Positions 25,708 to 34,209 of a stretch of DNA of 64,000 bases are shown in pieces. Where the stretch lies: the NCBI RefSeq assembly GCF_001278805.1, contig NZ_CP012602.1, forward strand, positions 2,634,001 to 2,698,000. Direction: 5' to 3'. The stretch comes from Bacillus sp. FJAT-18017 (GTDB lineage Bacteria; Bacillota; Bacilli; Bacillales; Cytobacillaceae). Every line of letters begins with the position of its first letter. The stretch's first letter is position 1. A program made the translations under genes and the position numbers. The notes beneath the pieces were generated by a model. It was not told the origin of the DNA and searched no databases. It was given only the letters and a program-made list of their open reading frames with translations.

Positions 25708-26634
25708 TTATTCATTAGGGCGGACCTCCGCCACAAAATCCCAAGTCAAGCCATTGTCCTTTGATGTGAATTTACCTTTTACTTTACCGCCAAGATAATC
25801 ACCATTCGGTCCCTGATTGACAAGCATTGCTAACTCTTTGCCTTCTTTAACGGGGACTTCAGCCGAAACAAAGATTTCCTTATACTTTGCCGGTACACGA
25901 ACCTCGGCCTTCTGCCAAGAAATCCCGCCATTCCGGGTCACATGGAGGTCCGGCTCAACAGGATTAATCGTTCCGTAGGAAAGGAATCCTGTCTTTTCAT
26001 CGGTAAATCCACCATCATACAGAAGCCTCGTCTGCCCGGAATCTGCCGTCTTTCTCCAGGTCTTACCCCCATCGTGCGTCAAAAAAACACTGGAGCCTTC
26101 CTGGGACATGGTTCGGTCACCCGAAACGATGATGTAGCCAAAGGTGTCAGTCAGGAAGTCCACTTTCCGGTAGCGAACACCTGGATAGGACTCGGTCACA
26201 ATTGAATTCTGCCATGTTGTCCCTTTGTTAAGTGAGTAGGTAACCATTACGCCCTCGGTTTCCCAATTGCCCCCACTCGTATGGACAAAAACCGCTCTAT
26301 TCCCGGTAAGGATATAGCTATTCGGGATAAGCTCCTGCTGATTACCGTTGTATTCCCCTCCGAAAAGCTGTTCCTTTTCAACCGGTACGATTACCCATGT
26401 TTGCCCGCCGTCAAAGGTTAAGTTCAGTTCATTGTTTTGAAGAGAGTAACTCACTACTTCGTTTGTTTGAACCGGGCGCAGTTCCTCTTCCTTTGGCTGC
26501 TCTTCGGTCTGGGGTTTTGGCTGCTCCTGGCTGAGGTTCGGCTTTGTATCCATAAAAGATAATTGGTACACAAAAATTGCTGCGAACATGCTGAACATAA
26601 TGAAAGCAGCAATCCCAGTAATGAATTTTTTCAA
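25708..26634 (-). CDS. Membrane-anchored BNR/Ycf48-like beta-propeller protein
   Basis: About 308 residues. An N-terminal anchor (ITGIAAFIMFSMFAAIFVYQ) is followed by a Pro/Glu/Gln-rich linker, then four Asp-box type repeats: FDGGQTW, HDGGKTW, RNGGISW and KDNGLTW. This is the sialidase-like/Ycf48 propeller fold; no sialidase catalytic set is evident. It is probably an extracytoplasmic binding or assembly factor. GTG 26643 has no spaced ribosome binding site, whereas AGGTGAG fits the TTG at 26634, so that start is chosen. Monocistronic. Confidence 0.78.
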   Translation of the reverse strand: MKKFITGIAAFIMFSMFAAIFVYQLSFMDTKPNLSQEQPKPQTEEQPKEEELRPVQTNEVVSYSLQNNELNLTFDGGQTWVIVPVEKEQLFGGEYNGNQQELIPNSYILTGNRAVFVHTSGGNWETEGVMVTYSLNKGTTWQNSIVTESYPGVRYRKVDFLTDTFGYIIVSGDRTMSQEGSSVFLTHDGGKTWRKTADSGQTRLLYDGGFTDEKTGFLSYGTINPVEPDLHVTRNGGISWQKAEVRVPAKYKEIFVSAEVPVKEGKELAMLVNQGPNGDYLGGKVKGKFTSKDNGLTWDFVAEVRPNE

Positions 26635-26755
26635 AAAACTCACCTATTTTATACAAAGTCTTGCTGCTCTTCTCTCCATGAAGGTTAGCTTCAATCATTA
26701 GCCTGGTCGAGGAGACGCTCTCTTACGACTCTGCCCTATATCAGAGGCAACGCAA

Positions 26756-27517
26756 TTACTTTTTCTCTAACTGTCTCTTAATGAACCTAACGCATTCCTC
26801 AGCAATCAGCTCTTTGTCGTTATCGAGTGTTGCAACGTGGTAACTATTTTCCAGGTAGGTAATTTCTTTATCCTGGGACGATACCTTTTCATAAATTTCC
26901 TTCGAGTTTTCAGGCGGAACAACGTGATCAACGGTCGATGATAGGACGAGGATTGGCATTGTAACCTTATGTAAATTGCCTCTAACGATATTCATGAGTG
27001 CCATGATATCGCCCATTGACTTCACTGGTGTCTGCGGGTATGCAAGTTCTTTAATGCCTTCCTGTTTGATGTCTGAGCCAATCCCTTCGATGAACCGGAC
27101 GCCACTGCTTTTAAGCTGTTTATAGTTTTTAGCCAATTCCGGCATATCAGTTGCCGCATTGATTGGCATCACCCCTGCAAGCTCTGGATGATTTTCAGCA
27201 AGGTACAACGTTAATGTACCGCCCATGGACAATCCGGCAACAAATACGGTTGAACAATTTTCCTTTACCTTTTCAAGGCCAGCTTCCACGTCACGGATCC
27301 AGTCCTCAAAGGACGCTTGTTCCATATCTTCTGGATGTGTACCGTGGCCAGTCAGCCTTGGTCCGTAAACTGTGAATCCCTGCTCGGCAATTTTTTCTCC
27401 CAAAAACCGCATACTCTGTGTCGAGCCGGTAAAACCATGGCTATTCAGCACACCAACTTCATTGCCTCGAAAGAAAAATTCCTCGGCTTCTTTTAAAACA
27501 GGATACTTTTCTTGCAT
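26756..27517 (-). CDS. est: Carboxylesterase, Est30/YvaK type
   Basis: 253 residues of the alpha/beta hydrolase fold. The oxyanion region is LNSHGFTGSTQSMRFLG, the nucleophile elbow is AGLSMGG, Asp is in LSSTVDHVVPP and His in NSYHVATLDND, the full triad in family order. Close in pattern to Geobacillus Est30 and B. subtilis YvaK, which hydrolyse short-chain esters. Cytoplasmic. AGGGGTTAAC sits just before the ATG at 27517. Confidence 0.9.
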   Translation of the reverse strand: MQEKYPVLKEAEEFFFRGNEVGVLNSHGFTGSTQSMRFLGEKIAEQGFTVYGPRLTGHGTHPEDMEQASFEDWIRDVEAGLEKVKENCSTVFVAGLSMGGTLTLYLAENHPELAGVMPINAATDMPELAKNYKQLKSSGVRFIEGIGSDIKQEGIKELAYPQTPVKSMGDIMALMNIVRGNLHKVTMPILVLSSTVDHVVPPENSKEIYEKVSSQDKEITYLENSYHVATLDNDKELIAEECVRFIKRQLEKK

Positions 27518-27591
27518 GTTAACCCCTCCTAAAAGATTTTTCAGACAACTCTATTTTCCATCAGGAGGAAATTATTTTCAATTTTCAGCAC

Positions 27592-27930
27592 TTATTCCAC
27601 TATTGTTACTTCAATTAAATCGAGAAAGCCGATTCGCTTCATTTTTAAATCCGCTGTCTCAAGGTAAAGTACTTTTTTCAACTCATCAATTCTGTGCAGC
27701 ATTCCTTCGTATTCTTTAAAAAATCCATCATTCCAAATTTTAATTCGCACCGGACTTGCGTATTCCATCGCAAGCAGGATGTTCTGCTCAATTTCCTCCC
27801 ATTCCTGCTCATCAAGGATTGGTTTCGCTACCTTAGAATCTTCAAGCCTTGCTTCCCTCATCAGTTTCGATTGTTCAGGCATAAAGAAAGCGGATCGCCA
27901 TTTCATTTTGCCACGGTCCCAAATTCCCAT
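27592..27930 (-). CDS. yolD: YolD-like protein
   Basis: 112 residues: IWDRGKMKWRSAFFMPEQ at the N-terminus, DEQEWEEIEQNILLAM in the middle, and a C-terminal beta-rich part with YEGMLHRIDELKKVLYLE. YolD-like proteins usually sit next to a Y-family DNA polymerase (uvrX/imuB type) in SOS-controlled operons; here no polymerase is adjacent. AGGAGTGATC is properly spaced to the ATG at 27930 rather than the in-frame start at 27939. A LexA box lies 37 bp upstream. Confidence 0.82.
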   Translation of the reverse strand: MGIWDRGKMKWRSAFFMPEQSKLMREARLEDSKVAKPILDEQEWEEIEQNILLAMEYASPVRIKIWNDGFFKEYEGMLHRIDELKKVLYLETADLKMKRIGFLDLIEVTIVE

Positions 27931-27966
27931 ACTGATCACTCCTCCTCTCAGCCTCCCTTCTATTAT

Positions 27967-27980
27967 AGAACATTTGTTCG
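27967..27980. promoter_or_regulatory. LexA (DinR) SOS box
   Basis: On the minus strand CGAACAAATGTTCT matches the Bacillus SOS consensus CGAACRNRYGTTCG at all but the last base, and it runs directly into TATAAT. It overlaps the promoter of the yolD-like gene. Confidence 0.85.
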
Positions 27981-28132
27981 ATAATAATGCAAGAAATTAT
28001 AGTTAAACAAAAATCTTTTAGAAAAGGAGCTATCACTCTAATTTGATGGAATAATCTCTCATCAGCCTGCTTACTTTTTAACCGACATGGGTAAAGACAT
28101 ACCATCAACTAGTATTTGAGGTAGGTAAATAA

Positions 28133-28927
28133 ATGCGGAATAAAATTATCAGGATATTAAATGAAAATCGCCATGAACTTTTTTCTAATTGGAAAAATGA
28201 ATTGCATGACAGCATCCCGAAATCGGAGCTTTCCGAGGAAGTCTTTGCAACGGAATTATTTAACTTTATTTTTGAAAGTCTAAAAATAGTTAATACGGAA
28301 TCTGCTTCCCAACTTAGCCGCTTTTATTCAAAACTAATAAATTCGAACGGGTCGCTGAATTTTATCACTTATGGATGTCAGGCATTTAGAAGAATAGCCT
28401 TGAAAACCCTGCTGCATCAGGACTTAACGAAAGACGATGTTATTAAAGTTTATAATGAAATCGACCGCTGGTTCGACCCAATATTATTGCAGATCATGAA
28501 TGACTGTTCGAATAATTGGGAGGAAGCTTTGTCAAAGCAGCAAGCGGAAATTCAGGAGCTGTCAGCACCTGTAATCCAGCTTTTTGAAAATATTGTTGTC
28601 CTCCCGCTGGTGGGAAGCGTAAACGAAGTCCGTGCGATGACAATTATGGAAAATCTCCTAGAGGGGATTGAAAAACACAAGGCCGAAATCGTCTTTTTGG
28701 ACATTAGCGGTGTCCCGACCATTGATACCTTTGTTGCCCAGACCTTGATTAGTACGACAAGGGCTGCAAGATTATTGGGTTCTGAAAGCATCATTGTCGG
28801 AATGAGACCGGAAATTGCCCAAACCATCATCGGGCTGGGGATTAATTTAAACGAAATCCGGACATATGGTTCGCTTAACGCTGGGCTCACTTATGCTTTC
28901 AAACGGTTAAAAGTAAAGGAATTGTGA
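28133..28927 (+). CDS. rsbRD: RsbR-paralogue STAS protein, RsbRD-like
   Basis: 264 residues: an N-terminal non-heme globin-related helical domain (about 1-130, with NENRHELFSNW typical of the RsbRD N-terminus), a linker (ALSKQQAEIQELSAPVIQL), and a C-terminal STAS domain with LDISGVPTIDTFVAQTLISTTRAARLLGS. The Thr residues in PTIDT and STTRAA match the two phosphorylatable Thr of RsbR proteins. It is a stressosome subunit that tunes sigma-B activation. No rsbS or rsbT adjoins it, as for the paralogues of B. subtilis. GAGGTAGG precedes the ATG. Confidence 0.88.
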   Translation: MRNKIIRILNENRHELFSNWKNELHDSIPKSELSEEVFATELFNFIFESLKIVNTESASQLSRFYSKLINSNGSLNFITYGCQAFRRIALKTLLHQDLTKDDVIKVYNEIDRWFDPILLQIMNDCSNNWEEALSKQQAEIQELSAPVIQLFENIVVLPLVGSVNEVRAMTIMENLLEGIEKHKAEIVFLDISGVPTIDTFVAQTLISTTRAARLLGSESIIVGMRPEIAQTIIGLGINLNEIRTYGSLNAGLTYAFKRLKVKEL

Positions 28928-28950
28928 TTTAAAAATACTCTAAAGTGCTT

Positions 28951-28980
28951 GAAAACGCTCAGAAATCAGGGCGTTTCTTT
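28951..28980 (+). terminator. Terminator of the rsbR paralogue
   Basis: GAAAACGC and GCGTTTC flank a 12-nt loop, then TTT. Confidence 0.55.
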
Positions 28981-29184
28981 ATGCACCTAAATATATTCAG
29001 AATATTTTAAAATATTAGAGGTAAAACCCTATCTTTATAATATAATCAATTTAAAGGGTATATTGATTCAGGAATTATTCTCTAACTGCTGAGCTTCATT
29101 CTCAAAGGATTGCTAGGGAGTAAGGTTATAAGTACGAAGTCGAGGCTTTCTAATCTGTTCAAACATGATATTGGAGGTTAGGCT

Positions 29185-30141
29185 ATGAGAGCAGCTATTT
29201 ATAAATCCTATGGTCCCCCTGAAGTGTTGAAGATAGAGAATGTTGAACCCCCATCCATATCGGATGAAGATCGAGTTTTGGTCAAAGTACACTGCGCTTC
29301 GGTCAATCCATATGATTACCATTTTCGAAAAGGTTATTTCCCTACCAGGTTAGAAAATGGTCTAACAAAGCCAAAAAATCATCTATTGGGTATAGATGTT
29401 TCAGGCACAGTTGAGGCAATAGGCAGTAATGTACATAAATTTCAGGTTGGCGATCATGTATTTGGAAGCTGTCTCGGATCGCATGCAGAATATGTCTGTC
29501 CCCGTCAGAATGTCCTCAGTCTTATTCCGAAAAACATTTCCTTTGAGGAAGCCGCAGCTGTCCCCTGTGCTGCCCAGACAGCACTTCAAGCCTTGAGAAA
29601 TGTAGCCGGGTTAAAGCAAGGACAAAGGGTTTTGATATACGGTGCATCTGGCGGCGTCGGACACTGTGCTGTTCAGCTGGCCCGATATTTTAAGGCGGAG
29701 GTAACCGCTGTTTGCAGTACCTCGAATCTCCAGTGGGTTAAAGACCTGGGAGCAGATCACGTAATCGACTATACAAAGGAAGATTTCTCGAATAACGGGA
29801 TAAAGTACGATGTGATTCTAGATGTAGTTGGTAAGCGGAGCTTCTTTAGCTGTTTGCGTTCTCTAACAGATACTGGTGTTTATATTACGGAAAACCCACT
29901 CTATCCGATGTATCACCCCATTCAATTGCTAATAAGTTCTATGATTGGCCGTAAGAAAGCCAAGATTCATCTTGCGAAACCAAATGACTCTGATTTGGAC
30001 TTCTTGCGAGGGCTTTTGGAGGAAGAGAAACTAAAACCCGTTATTGAGAAGTGCTATCCTTTTGATCAAATTGTAGACGCCCATAGGCATGTTGAAAATG
30101 GGCATACAAAGGGGAAAGTCGTCCTACGGTTTGTGCATTGA
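29185..30141 (+). CDS. MDR-family NAD(P)-dependent oxidoreductase
   Basis: 318 residues, medium-chain dehydrogenase/reductase family, reticulon-4-interacting/quinone oxidoreductase branch: GIDVSGTVEAIGSNVHKFQVGDHVFG, AAVPCAAQTALQAL, and NADP site IYGASGGVGHCAVQLARYF. No zinc ligands are seen. It is a second member of the family in this window (compare 14116). GGAGG is 9 nt before the ATG. It probably reduces quinones or unsaturated carbonyls. Stands alone with a terminator. Confidence 0.87.
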   Translation: MRAAIYKSYGPPEVLKIENVEPPSISDEDRVLVKVHCASVNPYDYHFRKGYFPTRLENGLTKPKNHLLGIDVSGTVEAIGSNVHKFQVGDHVFGSCLGSHAEYVCPRQNVLSLIPKNISFEEAAAVPCAAQTALQALRNVAGLKQGQRVLIYGASGGVGHCAVQLARYFKAEVTAVCSTSNLQWVKDLGADHVIDYTKEDFSNNGIKYDVILDVVGKRSFFSCLRSLTDTGVYITENPLYPMYHPIQLLISSMIGRKKAKIHLAKPNDSDLDFLRGLLEEEKLKPVIEKCYPFDQIVDAHRHVENGHTKGKVVLRFVH

Positions 30142-30238
30142 GAAATAGCTAGCAATAAAGGAAACCTGGGACATTGACGAACGAGTTCCGTTTTAAGGAG
30201 AACATTAAAATAGTGTTGTATTTAGTATATAAATAGTA

Positions 30239-30277
30239 TAAGAAAAAAGGCAGCAATTTCATTGCCTCTTTTCTTAT
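30239..30277 (+). terminator. Terminator after the oxidoreductase gene
   Basis: ATAAGAAAAAAGGCA pairs with TGCCTCTTTTCTTAT (one mismatch) around a 10-nt loop. Confidence 0.8.
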
Positions 30278-30535
30278 GGTGTTTATACTTTATCAGTTGT
30301 TCTTTTTCATAAGCACCCGTTACTTTAAGTACAATTCTTAACAAACTTCTTTCAGGAATGTTGCACGTATCTTCAATAAGGGGTAGCGTCAGGAAAATGC
30401 GGATTTACAACGATAAGGAAATTCCAAATTAAAAAGCCTAACTTCTCTGCAAAACAAAATAGAGAAAGTGAGCTTTTCAGTTACTTCATTATTTTTATTT
30501 GAACTAATATAAAACTGCTAAGTTGATTTTTTAGC
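30278..30535. other. Intergenic region with a repeat fragment
   Basis: No gene is visible between the terminator at 30277 and the DJ-1 gene. TTAACAAACTTCTTTCAGG near 30340 resembles an inverted fragment of the interspersed CCCGTTTGTTCAATAAG family found at 32550, 33249 and 40612. Confidence 0.4.
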
Positions 30536-31168
30536 TCAGCTATTTATTGAATTCATTAACTGGAAGTAGTATTCAGGTTTATGAGTCTTATTTAGGTTAT
30601 ACCATGAATGTAATGTATCTGGTGCAAATACATCTAATTTTTTCAGTACTTCCATCGCAAATTCCAGAGGAGCTATTCCTGATGCAGTAACTAAATTCGC
30701 ATCAGATACCGCAGATCCCACCTCATAGAACTTTTCTCCTTTATAGTTAGGACATACCATTTTAGTGTATTCTAAATTATTACTTGTATGCTTTCTAGTA
30801 TCTAAGTATCCCATATTCGCAAGGGCCTCAGTTGCACCACAAATTGCAGCAACAATAGTGCCAAGCTTTAAAGCTTGGCCAATTCTTTCCAAGATAGGTT
30901 GATGAATTTCTTCACTCCAAGTAGTTCCTCCTGGTAAAATTAAAAGATCTTTACTCTCAAGAGTACATTCATCAAGGGAAATATCTGGTTTTATGCTCAG
31001 TCCTCCCATAGTAGTAATCATTTCTTTATTAGCTCCTACTGTAATTACTTTTAAAGGTGCTAAATCTTTTTTGAAATATCTTCCTGAGTTTAGTTCAGCA
31101 ATTAAATATCCATATTCCCAGTCCGACATTGTATTAAATACATATAGAAAAACTTTTTTTGTTTGCAT
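30536..31168 (-). CDS. DJ-1/PfpI-family protein, YoaZ-like
   Basis: 210 residues with the DJ-1/PfpI fold. The nucleophile elbow Cys is in VAAICGATEALA, the upstream acidic motif in SDWEYGYLIAEL, and the LPGG turn in DLLILPGGTTW. The family includes proteases, glyoxalases and redox sensors; this Firmicute branch is uncharacterised. GGAGTG is 9 nt before the ATG at 31168, so the longer frame from 31183 is rejected. It follows the WYL regulator on the same strand but has a terminator-like hairpin and a TATAAT box between, suggesting its own promoter. Confidence 0.82.
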   Translation of the reverse strand: MQTKKVFLYVFNTMSDWEYGYLIAELNSGRYFKKDLAPLKVITVGANKEMITTMGGLSIKPDISLDECTLESKDLLILPGGTTWSEEIHQPILERIGQALKLGTIVAAICGATEALANMGYLDTRKHTSNNLEYTKMVCPNYKGEKFYEVGSAVSDANLVTASGIAPLEFAMEVLKKLDVFAPDTLHSWYNLNKTHKPEYYFQLMNSINS

Positions 31169-31212
31169 CCAATAACACTCCAATCACAATTGATATAGCT
31201 ATTATAATAAAA

Positions 31213-31239
31213 CTCCCCTGACAGTTAACGTCAGGGAAG
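31213..31239 (-). terminator. Terminator of the WYL regulator
   Basis: CCCTGAC and GTCAGGG form a 7-bp stem with AGTTAAC loop; minus strand continues GAGTTTTATT. Confidence 0.65.
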
Positions 31240-31242
31240 TTA

Positions 31243-32205
31243 TCATACTTGATGAAATTTTATTAATTCCGACAGAACTTCAATAAGTCTTTTCTTAAGA
31301 CTTATTGGCTCAATAACTTTAATAGATTTATTGTACGGTAAAAGTAAATAAGGTACATATGTATGTATCATATCTTTTTCAAGAAGAAAAACTGCTTGAT
31401 TTGAAGTCCGTTCTTGTAAATAATGTCCTAAAAACCAATGTTGGCAAATATCAGCCAATACACTTTTATCCCCATTAATAACCAAAGAAATAATCCCTTC
31501 CTTATCTTCTATAGTGGGAAGAAGACTTTTTATAAAAAAGTCACGTGCTGAAAAATTTTCTGGCCGGTTAAACTTATTTTCGGTTAGCATTAGACTTTCA
31601 ATTCGATCTACTCTAAAACTACGGATATCATTCCTAAGATGACAAAATCCAATCACATACCACTTATTATTCCAATAGATAATTCTGTACGGATCGACCA
31701 ATCTATAATTTAATTGCTTTTCGCCACTTTTATGGTAAAGAATTTTTACTGAGTACCCGTCAGCAACGGCCTGCTCCAACTCCTTCAAAAAAGGTTCCAT
31801 AGAGAGTGAACTTAATCGACTTATTACTTCAAGACTAGTTAAATGTTGGTTTATCTTTGTTTCCTGCTCTTGATTTGAATATTTACTTAGTTTTGAAATG
31901 GCCCTACTTAGTGCTTCACCTCCATAATATCCAGCTTCTTCTGCAAAAACAGCAGCGTGAAATAGTGAAGTTTGCTCCTCAAAATCAAAAAAAAGAGGAG
32001 CCTCAATAAAATTGTTCAATAAAGTGTATCCACCGTTATGTCCTGGTTCTGAAATTATAGGTACGCCACTTGTTGAAATTGTATCAATATAACGATACAC
32101 AGTCCTTATATTCATCTCTAACTTTTCTGAAATTTGTTTTGCAGTAATTTTTTCACCTGAACGAAGCATCCATAGAATTGCTAACATATTGTCAATTTTA
32201 GGCAT
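31243..32205 (-). CDS. DeoR/YafY-type HTH regulator with WYL domain
   Basis: 320 residues. An N-terminal winged helix (ITAKQISEKLEMNIRTVYRYIDTISTSGVPI) is followed by a WYL domain (about 140-220: VKILYHKSGEKQLNYRLVDPYRIIYWNNKWYVIGFC) and a C-terminal extension. WYL regulators sense ligands, often nucleic acids or nucleotides, and many control stress or defence genes. GAGGTGG is 9 nt before the ATG. The neighbouring DJ-1 gene is the likely target or partner (inference). Confidence 0.87.
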   Translation of the reverse strand: MPKIDNMLAILWMLRSGEKITAKQISEKLEMNIRTVYRYIDTISTSGVPIISEPGHNGGYTLLNNFIEAPLFFDFEEQTSLFHAAVFAEEAGYYGGEALSRAISKLSKYSNQEQETKINQHLTSLEVISRLSSLSMEPFLKELEQAVADGYSVKILYHKSGEKQLNYRLVDPYRIIYWNNKWYVIGFCHLRNDIRSFRVDRIESLMLTENKFNRPENFSARDFFIKSLLPTIEDKEGIISLVINGDKSVLADICQHWFLGHYLQERTSNQAVFLLEKDMIHTYVPYLLLPYNKSIKVIEPISLKKRLIEVLSELIKFHQV

Positions 32206-32228
32206 ATAATTCCACCTCTATATGAAAT

Positions 32229-32507
32229 TTATTTTCTATTATATATTTCCGATTTTTGGTATAACTCATCAACTGTTCCTTTCCGATAGCTTTCTATAAA
32301 AATAGGATCTCCAACTATATCATCTTGCCCGATAACGAACCAAGTTTCCTTCCAATCTCCGTTATAAGAGCCAACTAGTGATTGCTCTTCAATATCAACT
32401 CTGTAACCTGATTGTTCATTCTCTAGTTGTGAATTTGCAAGGATGGTAAAACCATTGTATCCAATGGAAATCTCTCTTTTTATTAAACAACTTATACATT
32501 CATTCAT
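32229..32507 (-). CDS. Small protein with possible SUKH/SMI1-KNR4-like C-terminus
   Basis: 92 residues. The stretch TWFVIGQDDIVGDPIFIES is reminiscent of the SMI1/KNR4 (SUKH) family core, where a Gly-Asp-Pro-hydrophobic turn follows a strand. The N-terminus (MNECISCLIKREIS) has two Cys three apart. AGGAGG is 5 nt before the ATG. SUKH proteins are commonly immunity proteins for toxins, but the match here is short and no toxin gene is next to it. It ends 23 bp before the WYL regulator start, so it may be in the same operon. Confidence 0.55.
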   Translation of the reverse strand: MNECISCLIKREISIGYNGFTILANSQLENEQSGYRVDIEEQSLVGSYNGDWKETWFVIGQDDIVGDPIFIESYRKGTVDELYQKSEIYNRK

Positions 32508-32549
32508 AAGGTCCTCCTACACAGTTTGCACCTATCCAGAAAAGAAAAA

Positions 32550-32594
32550 CTTCTTTAACTATCCCCGTATGTTCAATAAGTAATTCAACAAAAA
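32550..32594. repeat. Interspersed repeat fragment (CCCGTATGTTCAATAAG)
   Basis: CTTTAACTATCCCCGTATG followed by TTCAATAAG and ATTCAACAAAA. The same sequence theme recurs at 33249-33310 and 40612-40662 and, inverted or shortened, near 30340, 34118, 56410 and 63740. Confidence 0.6.
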
Positions 32595-32822
32595 CATTCA
32601 TGATTCCTTCGACTCCCAACCCAGGCATGAAAATATAAATCTTCCCAATCTTTTCTTTAAATATGTTGGGGCATTACAAAAAGACGCCCTCTTATTAAAG
32701 AAGTGCGCCCTTTAATGAAATAACTATAATAAGTTCTTAATCCTAAAATTACTTACTAACGCTCCCGGTAATTAAAGAAGAATGTTTGTTTATTATTGTT
32801 TGGAGAATAACCAGAATCCAAT

Positions 32823-32969
32823 TCAATTCTTATAAAGAAATTCACCGATTGAATAAATTAAAGAAATAAAGGGTAGCACAACAAAAAAGAAAAACCAAAA
32901 GAAATCCCCACTTTTTACATTAATCATAGGATGTTTAATTTCTTTTTTTATTTTTACCCCTATCTCCAT
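32823..32969 (-). CDS. 48-residue single-pass membrane protein
   Basis: An ATG at 32969 with AAAGGAGTGAT 5 nt upstream opens a 48-codon frame: a Lys-rich start (MEIGVKIKKEIKHPMI), then one strongly hydrophobic segment (FFWFFFFVVLPFISLIYSIG) and a short tail. The ribosome binding site is as good as any in the window and the signal-anchor layout is clear, so a real gene is likely. No family recognised. Confidence 0.6.
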   Translation of the reverse strand: MEIGVKIKKEIKHPMINVKSGDFFWFFFFVVLPFISLIYSIGEFLYKN

Positions 32970-33248
32970 TACTATCACTCCTTTTCTAACAGACTTTATC
33001 TATTTTCAAAAAAATTCATTTCTCATTTAACCAAAACTGTAGTAAAGGATATACCCTTTCTTGAAGAAAAGCAACCCGTTAATCAGATATTTCAAATACG
33101 TATATTCACTACTTTGATCCCCTTTAAAAAAGACCCATTTATTCACTAAGCTAAACTGGTATTTTTAGTGGTTTCTTCATAAACTCACTAAAATTCAACG
33201 TGAATATCCCTATTTTTTTACAGATGTTGTTCCACTAAATGTCACGAT
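32970..33248. other. Gene-poor accessory intergenic stretch
   Basis: Very AT-rich sequence between the small membrane protein and the repeat fragment at 33249. Short frames exist but none has a ribosome binding site or recognisable product. Confidence 0.4.
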
Positions 33249-33310
33249 TGTTGAATAAAAGCTAAAGACGCTTCTTAAACTGCCCCGTTTGTTTAATAAG
33301 GATTTCTGTT
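33249..33310. repeat. Interspersed repeat (GTTGAATAAAAGC ... CCCGTTTGTTTAATAAG)
   Basis: The best copy of the family: GTTGAATAAAAGC, 14 bp, CTTCTTAAACTGCCCCGTTT, then GTTTAATAAGGATTTC. The outer parts are partly inverted copies of each other. The 190 bp between it and the DinB gene stop hold no visible gene. Confidence 0.6.
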
Positions 33311-33502
33311 ATATTGTGTATGGTCATCAAAAAATTGAACTTAAGGTGAATGCCAGAAAAAAACCTCCTGTTCATCCCCATATGAAAGTTGGGCTGCTTC
33401 CTTTACTTTACAATTCATCCTCTCCTGGATTAACGCGATCGTTCCATAGTTAAAATTTCTTTTTCCCTTTTCTTAACAAGGATTCTGTTGATAATCAAAG
33501 CT

Positions 33503-34015
33503 TTATTGCCTGGCATCTAATAGTAATTTTATTTCTTTTATTTGTTCAGTGTGTCGCTGTTCATGCAAATATACCTGTTCAATCCATTGGTCAAGTGGTA
33601 ATTCACCTAAGGCAGGATGCCTAATTGACTTTTCCGCCAAAATCGATTTATCCTCTATTGTACTAAGGAAAGTCAGAAATTTTTCTCTAGACTCGTTTAA
33701 CAGTTCAATAATTGATTGAACTTCAAATGGTTCAAAATCTGGTTCAACGATTTCGGGAGCTTTAAACTTTTTCGTTCGGTCCAATATTAGATCAACGTTT
33801 TTACGTTCGGTTGGTGTATTATCAATCTTTTTTAATCCCCATGAAATAGCCTTTATTGTTGCCTGTTCCACTAGTACTAAGTGATGACAAACTTGTGCTA
33901 TACTCCACATATTCATACCTATCCTAGTATTAAGTTGAGTATTATCTAATGAAGTAATCTCCTTTATTAAGTTAATTCTCGTTTCATGCAGATTGTCATT
34001 TTCTAAGTTGCTCAT
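33503..34015 (-). CDS. DinB-family protein
   Basis: 170 residues of the DinB/YfiT four-helix bundle. Metal-ligand His residues sit in WSIAQVCHHLVLVEQ near residue 45 and in YLHEQRHTEQI near residue 155. In Bacilli members are damage-induced or thiol-S-transferases (bacillithiol-dependent). No LexA box was found upstream. GAAGGGAG is 6 nt before the ATG. Confidence 0.85.
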   Translation of the reverse strand: MSNLENDNLHETRINLIKEITSLDNTQLNTRIGMNMWSIAQVCHHLVLVEQATIKAISWGLKKIDNTPTERKNVDLILDRTKKFKAPEIVEPDFEPFEVQSIIELLNESREKFLTFLSTIEDKSILAEKSIRHPALGELPLDQWIEQVYLHEQRHTEQIKEIKLLLDARQ

Positions 34016-34209
34016 GAATTTCTCCCTTCACCAGAAAGTAAATATCCAGGTTCCTATTCTGTATATATTCTTTAAGATAGTATTCTTTGAGTATTTTTGC
34101 TATCCTTTAATGATTTCCTTCTTAAACAAACTTCTTTGTTACGTGAACCTCACCCACCAAATGCGCCGCACTTGGAAGGTGCTTCATTTGACTTAAATAC
34201 AGTCTACGC

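Noticed and set aside
25623..25715. 30-codon frame (MNKRKIAGEGKQACKKAAMEL...) overlapping the stop of the propeller gene
   Set aside because: Coupled ATG is suggestive, but the frame ends inside the terminator stem at 25607-25638 and has no further support.
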